This document shows positions 59,201 to 64,000 of a stretch of DNA of 64,000 bases, piece by piece. Under the pieces are notes generated by a model, which saw only the letters and a program-made list of their open reading frames with translations, did no database searches and was not told where the DNA came from. Position numbers and translations under genes: made by a program. The stretch is from Owenia fusiformis (lineage: Eukaryota > Annelida > Polychaeta > Sabellida > Oweniidae): NCBI GenBank assembly GCA_903813345.2, contig CAIIXF020000009.1:9604030-9668029 (forward strand), in the 5' to 3' direction. Within the stretch, counting starts at the first letter, position 1. Each line of letters starts with the position of its first letter.

Positions 59201-62200
59201 GTTGGGACAATTCAACATCAAGAAGTAGGCTATATAGAGGAGATTAAGTTTAGGAATATCTCAAGATGAAAGACAATGATTTAGATAGGGGATATCTATG
59301 AACATCTATTTTTCAAAAATGGCACTTGGGATATGATCATTCTGATAGGGTGATGTATAATATTTTGTCCATAATCAGCTTGTAGATCATAAGTTTATTT
59401 CAAAATTAGTGGTCCTTTAAAATAACTACGAGATACATTTTTTGCCTGTTAAAACCAAGGTATATACTTTAATTGGTGGTCCGTCGTTAACAATTCCAAA
59501 TGACAACAACTTTTTAGTACCATACCAGAAATCTTTACATAGACGCATGCATGGCATTGTCAGCCCAAACGATATAAAGATAAACTTCAGTACTAAGGCT
59601 TGACATAACCTGTGCGTGAAATTTAATGTGGAAAAATGTTATCATACCCGGTCGTGTGCAGTTTCTGTTGGTGCGAAAAGTATAGCACATCCCGAAATCC
59701 GTCAATTTCATTGTGATATTATCCTTACAAGATTCGCCGTCATACACACAGCTGGAATATGTAACGATGGAAGTGAATACACGCATTGTGTTATGCAAAA
59801 CTAATCATATACCTTGCTAAATTTTAGGTTTGCGTGATAAGTAAAGTGTATGTGTTCGGACCGATGGTATAAGTAAACAAAAGTGTCGTTTATCGGAATT
59901 TTATCATTCATATGACGGTATTTTTAACGATGGTACATGTATGTACCTGAAATAAAAATTGCATTGTGTAACAATAATATAGACGCTTTAGAAATCACCT
60001 CAGTAGTCTTACTTAATGAACACTCCCTAATGAATATGGGTTTACTCCAAATTGTTACATCGACAAGTCTTCAAGTCATACCTGGAGATCATATCAGACG
60101 CTTTATGGCCCGTCTGTTGGACTATTGCACCCCAGTCGGTTATGTGTTCTCCATCAGTATTCAATCCCTCACCTGCTATACAATTAAAACATTCAATTCT
60201 GGCAATCAATCAATCTTTACTCTATGTTTAGGGTGGAAAAATATAATGTTTTTTGGCATATTTCCAATAGTTTGTAGTTTCATAAAATCGATATGTAGTA
60301 TTTTTGTGTGTATTTTGTTTACCACCAATGAAGGTGAGCAATACCTCTTGGGTGTGTCCCGTATATATACGGCCGTAATTTACGTAATTAACATGGAAGA
60401 TAGACCCAGAAGTCCCTCCTTGAAGGAGCCCTGTGTTCTTTTAAGTGCGCTTATACATAGACATATAAGTGCACACCACAGCCTTTTGTACGAGTTGCGG
60501 ACCACTCAGTCAAACACCCTGAAGCTGGAAGTACTTCACGCAAACAAGCAAATTTAGTCTTGCCTGAACCGGGGATCGAATCCGGGACCTATTGCGTAAG
60601 AGGTACCTGCGCTACCGCTGAGCTACACGGATGGATATACATGTATTAGTTATCCCTATATTTTATGCTGTGTATTTCTCTCGTCATACGGTTGCCGGAG
60701 ATCAAATGTGACTGAGACATTACCAATTGATTATTTACCCTTCATTGATAAAAATCATGTTATCATAAGTCATATGATATCCTATACACATTTTTGAGCA
60801 AAAATCCGGGAAAAAAATTTCCCCGAAAACAATATTTATCGACTGGATTCAAATATGTCATTATATATTCAAATATGAATTTTACGAGGCCCAAATCAGA
60901 AAAACGACACAATATTTGCAAACTACTTTAAATTACCTTTCATTTGATCTGAGTATTACAAAGCAATACTTCAGAAAGATCTCAAAATTAAATCAAATTC
61001 CTGTTTTCCCGATCCCCAATGTACAGTTACTGGGTGTCAGGGTTAAAAACGGTAAAACAAATAATGTATATGAAATTTCAAACAATAATATTTATTACTT
61101 TGGTTTCAAATGAAAAAATTCCAACCACTTTTAAAGCGGGAGCCATTTCGAAAATTTCAGCTGCGTAAAACTATAACGATTACTATTAAAAGTAAAACTA
61201 TTAAGATAACTATTACGATTCGAATATGAAAACTCACTATAATGTTTCGAATATTCATTATGGTCCGCCATTAGTACAACCCGCCGTTATGACTTCACAC
61301 ATTAACACGTATTACCAGGGGTATTCTTCGCGAATATACCCCGGGTGAAATGTTGACTTTGTTCACAGTTTATAGAAGGCATGAATACAGTCATGTTCAA
61401 ATTACTAATATACATCTTTCCACTAAATATAGAGAAAATCCTTAGACTAGTATTTGAGTTATCTTTCGGATGGACTATTGGACGGAAGGGTTCGCTATGT
61501 ACCTACCGCGCACTTCGTTCCATTTGATAATAAAAAGCATATTAATTTTCTATGGTTGAAAAATGTTTAAAAACTATTTTGTTCTACGTTATATGCTCTT
61601 TAATTTATACAAATGTATACAATGTACTTATCCTACCTTGATGCCAATGAGCGTCTGGGGTGAACAATGCAAAATGATCTGGATGATGAGAATAGAAAAA
61701 CATTGTTTTGCTTTCATAGTTCAGTAATTCTTCTAGACCTACAATCAGGAAAACAATCGATGTGTCATTCATACTTGAAAGCCGTGGTGTTTGTCACAGA
61801 ACCACGGCAGGAAAATCTTGAAATGTTGCCAATGCGACTCAATCAATGGTATTGCCAGGGGTCCCCAAAATTGTATCGAGACAATCAAAAAATAAATGAA
61901 TCTATTATAACTCATTGGAATATAGGTTCTCTTTATTATGTTGGTTTTTTGATGAAGGAAAAAAGAGTTATCCTCATCTCATTTGGGTACAGTTTTGGAA
62001 CTCCCTGTAAATATATAAATATAATCCTAGTGTAGCAGTTGTGATATTTATAATATATGATAAGTTCATAAGAAATAAATAAGAAACGTTGTAACAGCTC
62101 GAATAATCAATGAAATGAGCAAATTCTTACCTTGATTTTCTACACTTGAATTCAGCGCATCATTTCTTATCAATTCATCTTCTATATGAAAAAGAATAAT

Positions 62201-63649
62201 TAAAACATATGATTTATAATTGAATACTAGTACATCGTAATTTACAAGGTTCTGGTTGCTATACAACCTTGGAAGTCAAAGATGAGTGAAAATGCCAATT
62301 CCGTTTAATTTTACAATTGATTTCGCGTCGTTCCTTTGTAAATACTATTTATTATTGATTCATTGGTTGACCACGTTTCATTTATTTAAGTAAGTCCTGA
62401 AAATGGCACGTGTAAAGTGACAGTCAGAACAGGGTTATGAGTCATACCTGATAATGGATTTCTGCAATCTGCTTTGTAGAGGATCGTTTCATCAATAAAA
62501 AATCCATTCATGGTAGAAGTCAACGTAAAATCAAAGGTAAGATAGAACACACTAATCTTACTAGTACTTCCATCGTGAACATTGACAGATCGTGTCATCC
62601 ATGTAGACGACGATGATGCATTTCCTTCTGGTACTCCCATAAAAAATTGGTCCAGTAGTATTTTTGATTTGGCAGTAGACTTCCAGATTTTGACTTGTCC
62701 ATTGTACAATATATACGAAAACTTCAAATATACTGCAACGTTCGTTGTAATCTTTGGACTCTTAAACGATTCTTTCATATCAACAACTTGGATGGCATTT
62801 CCAATGAAGGATCCTGAAATATTTTATATGATATCCTATCATATCCTATTATATCATATCATACTTATTGCTTAAGTATATCATACATAGAGGATATCCT
62901 ATGATTTATGAGTGATATGATTTTTATCCACGAATGGATATGATATCTGCACGAGCGAGCGTAGCGAGAGAGTGCAGATATCAATATCCATGAGTTTTCA
63001 CTTTGTTTGAGATGAAACAATAGAGATAGTCTAGTGTAATCTTGTCATAAATGGCATGAAGAAATTAAAAAAGTACAAAACTGGTTTATATTAGCATTGT
63101 CAGTTTGAGATGAAGTATATAAAGTTGGCATGAAGAAAAAAGTACAAAACTGGTTTCTATAGTATTTTCAGTTTGACATATAATCTTCGCATATCATATG
63201 ACATGAAGAAAAATGTACCAACCTGGTTTGTCTATTGCAGTTATTTTGAAATCAACAGTGTCAATGTTCCGTTCGTCGTGGTTTTCCTTCCATGTTAGAG
63301 CCATCAGGAGTTTGTTGACAGATGACACTGTTGGCTCCATATATCCGTTGTAACAGGACGATTTCAAAACTGAATCAGTATTATTTGATCCATCATGCAG
63401 TGCAATTTGAACATATCGATCATCGCAGCTATACTCTGGTGAAGACTCATCAGAAAACACTACAACTACAACCTGAAAAATGGTACACGTATAGTTTTAA
63501 GAAAAATTCATCAGTTTGACTTCATCGTGTACTGTTGGACTTAAAAGAAGACAGTATCTCGCTTTCTCAGCATTGACTCGCATCGTTTCTCCTTTATTTG
63601 AAATGTTCATAACAAAAGGTTTACTATTTTCCCCATAAAATCTGGTGAC
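53259..63649 (-). CDS. DEG/ENaC-family sodium channel with CUB and MAM-like insert, 5' end beyond window
   Basis: Complement join 53259..53416, 53861..53952, 54578..56009, 56209..56265, 56414..56570, 57885..57983, 58650..58732, 59648..59751, 60082..60175, 61637..61738, 62131..62181, 62448..62813, 63223..63472 and tentatively 63521..63649. All phases match; the first 13 give 3045 nt (1014 residues plus stop). Order from the N side: CUB-like region (SCDDRYVQIALHDG), MAM-like jelly roll (YNGQVKIWK to GFFIDETILY), linker, then channel ectodomain: ITMKLTDFGMCYTF, NAEIYEYMAGP, GLGFSVAPGLHSLI, SIPKPWGSC with MRECLTKNVVDLCGC, the post-CRD EDCNEQCEKFVYEP, FLELDIYYSKLAYQNIQQ, and the second membrane helix DIGGFMGLLLGASVLTVFE, with GAS as the pore G-x-S filter. 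Exon 54578..56009 adds about 440 helical residues inside the thumb region. TM1 must lie past 64,000. Predicted plasma-membrane cation channel. Confidence 0.85.
56650..56850. repeat. Dispersed repeat in channel-gene intron
   Basis: GGGGACCATAAT and TCAGGGGACCATAATTTCTT near 56805-56835 match, in inverted orientation, 33065-33110. The left end has a similar CAAATTATGGTCC word, suggesting a MITE with inverted ends. Confidence 0.5.
56860..57880. other. Intron sequence with inverted core
   Basis: Long channel-gene intron. GACTGAATCGATTGCAAACTT (about 57292-57312) is matched by AAGTTTGCAATCGATTCAG (about 57368-57386), which makes a stem around a short centre. No coding signal. Confidence 0.5.
60340..60640 (-). 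mobile_element. tRNA-derived SINE in channel-gene intron
   Basis: On the minus strand 60632 to about 60560 reads like the 5' head of a tRNA gene: CCGTGTAGCTCAGCGGTAGC (A box), then CCGGATTCGATCC (B box). The anticodon arm does not fold (GGTACCTCTTACGCAAT), so it is not a working tRNA. A unique-looking body (GAAGTACTTCCAGCTTCAGG) follows down to about 60340, consistent with a SINE. The tail was not defined. Confidence 0.6.
62820..62990. repeat. ATATCCTATC simple repeat and hairpin in channel-gene intron
   Basis: 62826-62870 is a run of ATATC(CTATC) variants. At 62941-62981 GATATCTGCAC..GTGCAGATATC forms a short hairpin around a CGAGCGTAGCGAG loop. Confidence 0.6.
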
Positions 63650-64000
63650 CTTAAATAACAACTAGACCTCACAAATAAGTATAATAATATTGATTTCATG
63701 ACATAGTGTTATATACCAAATTGTTTAAAAATGGATTACCTTTAAAATGATATATAAATCAATGTATCATGTTTGAACATAGCTATTTCTATTCTGATTT
63801 GAAATTGGGTATTGGTTTTTTGGCCCACCCTGTATGTCCTTTACGATTCCAAACAAAAGAATTAAATTACCAAAAAGATACATGGTTCAACAAAAAAAGA
63901 AAACCTATTCGATTAACGCATGCAATCATCTTTTTACTCAGGCACAACAAATTCCACGAGACGAGAATTTTAGGGTAAAACTAACTTGCACTTGAAATCT
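63650..64000. other. Probable intron of the channel gene
   Basis: No exon recognised on the minus strand. The preceding exon(s) with TM1 of the channel are expected further right. Confidence 0.4.

Noticed and set aside
60554-60633. Functional tRNA gene on the minus strand
   Set aside because: A- and B-box-like parts are good but the anticodon stem does not pair; SINE head is more likely.
61667-62035. 122-residue plus-strand ORF
   Set aside because: Overlaps, on the other strand, a phase-consistent exon of the channel gene (61637-61738) and intron sequence; no motif.

Overview
The window looks like animal nuclear DNA, most likely from a bivalve mollusc or a related lophotrochozoan. Reasons: AT-rich sequence, spliced genes with GT..AG introns, SUEL/galactose-lectin-like modules, a DEG/ENaC-family channel, and a dense mixture of Ngaro, piggyBac, mariner, LTR and foldback elements. 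The species cannot be fixed from the sequence alone. All host genes found are on the minus strand.

Positions 1-51,160 hold a tandem array of one receptor family. There are five complete four-exon genes (B 4677-8786, C 12430-20476, D 33916-37638, E 39423-44845, F 48201-50977), one gene cut by the window edge or truncated (A 1451-2994), and one orphan first exon with its promoter (X 30162-30237). Each complete gene encodes a signal-peptide exon, an exon with SUEL-like cysteine-rich modules plus a Ser/Thr-rich mucin-like stalk, a short transmembrane exon ending in basic residues, and one long cytoplasmic exon packed with tyrosine motifs (YYxTP, YSHI, AYSYV, MYTKV). Intron phases are 1, 1, 2 in every gene, and every joined reading frame closes exactly. 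Six of the seven first exons have the ETS-like element AAGGAAGT(G/A) 84-176 bp upstream of the ATG. The design suggests a lineage-expanded cell-surface receptor family with phosphotyrosine docking tails, perhaps on immune or blood cells; that role is inference.

The spaces between and inside the array are full of mobile DNA. They include a complete Ngaro-type tyrosine-recombinase retrotransposon with split direct repeats (25709-30100), a 3 kb long-TIR element (22651-25693), a solo LTR carrying a nested TIR element (9798-12011), an insertion that splits the promoter of gene C (20611-21842), a deleted piggyBac copy (41489-42981), a mariner relic (15946-16921), foldback elements and minisatellites. 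Comparing paralogues gives empty sites for several insertions.

Positions 53,259 to about 63,649 hold the 3' part of a DEG/ENaC channel gene whose joined exons stay in frame over 13 exons, plus one tentative exon. Its ectodomain appears to carry a CUB domain and a MAM-like domain ahead of the channel finger region, and about 440 extra residues in the thumb region before the second transmembrane helix. The first transmembrane exon must lie beyond position 64,000.
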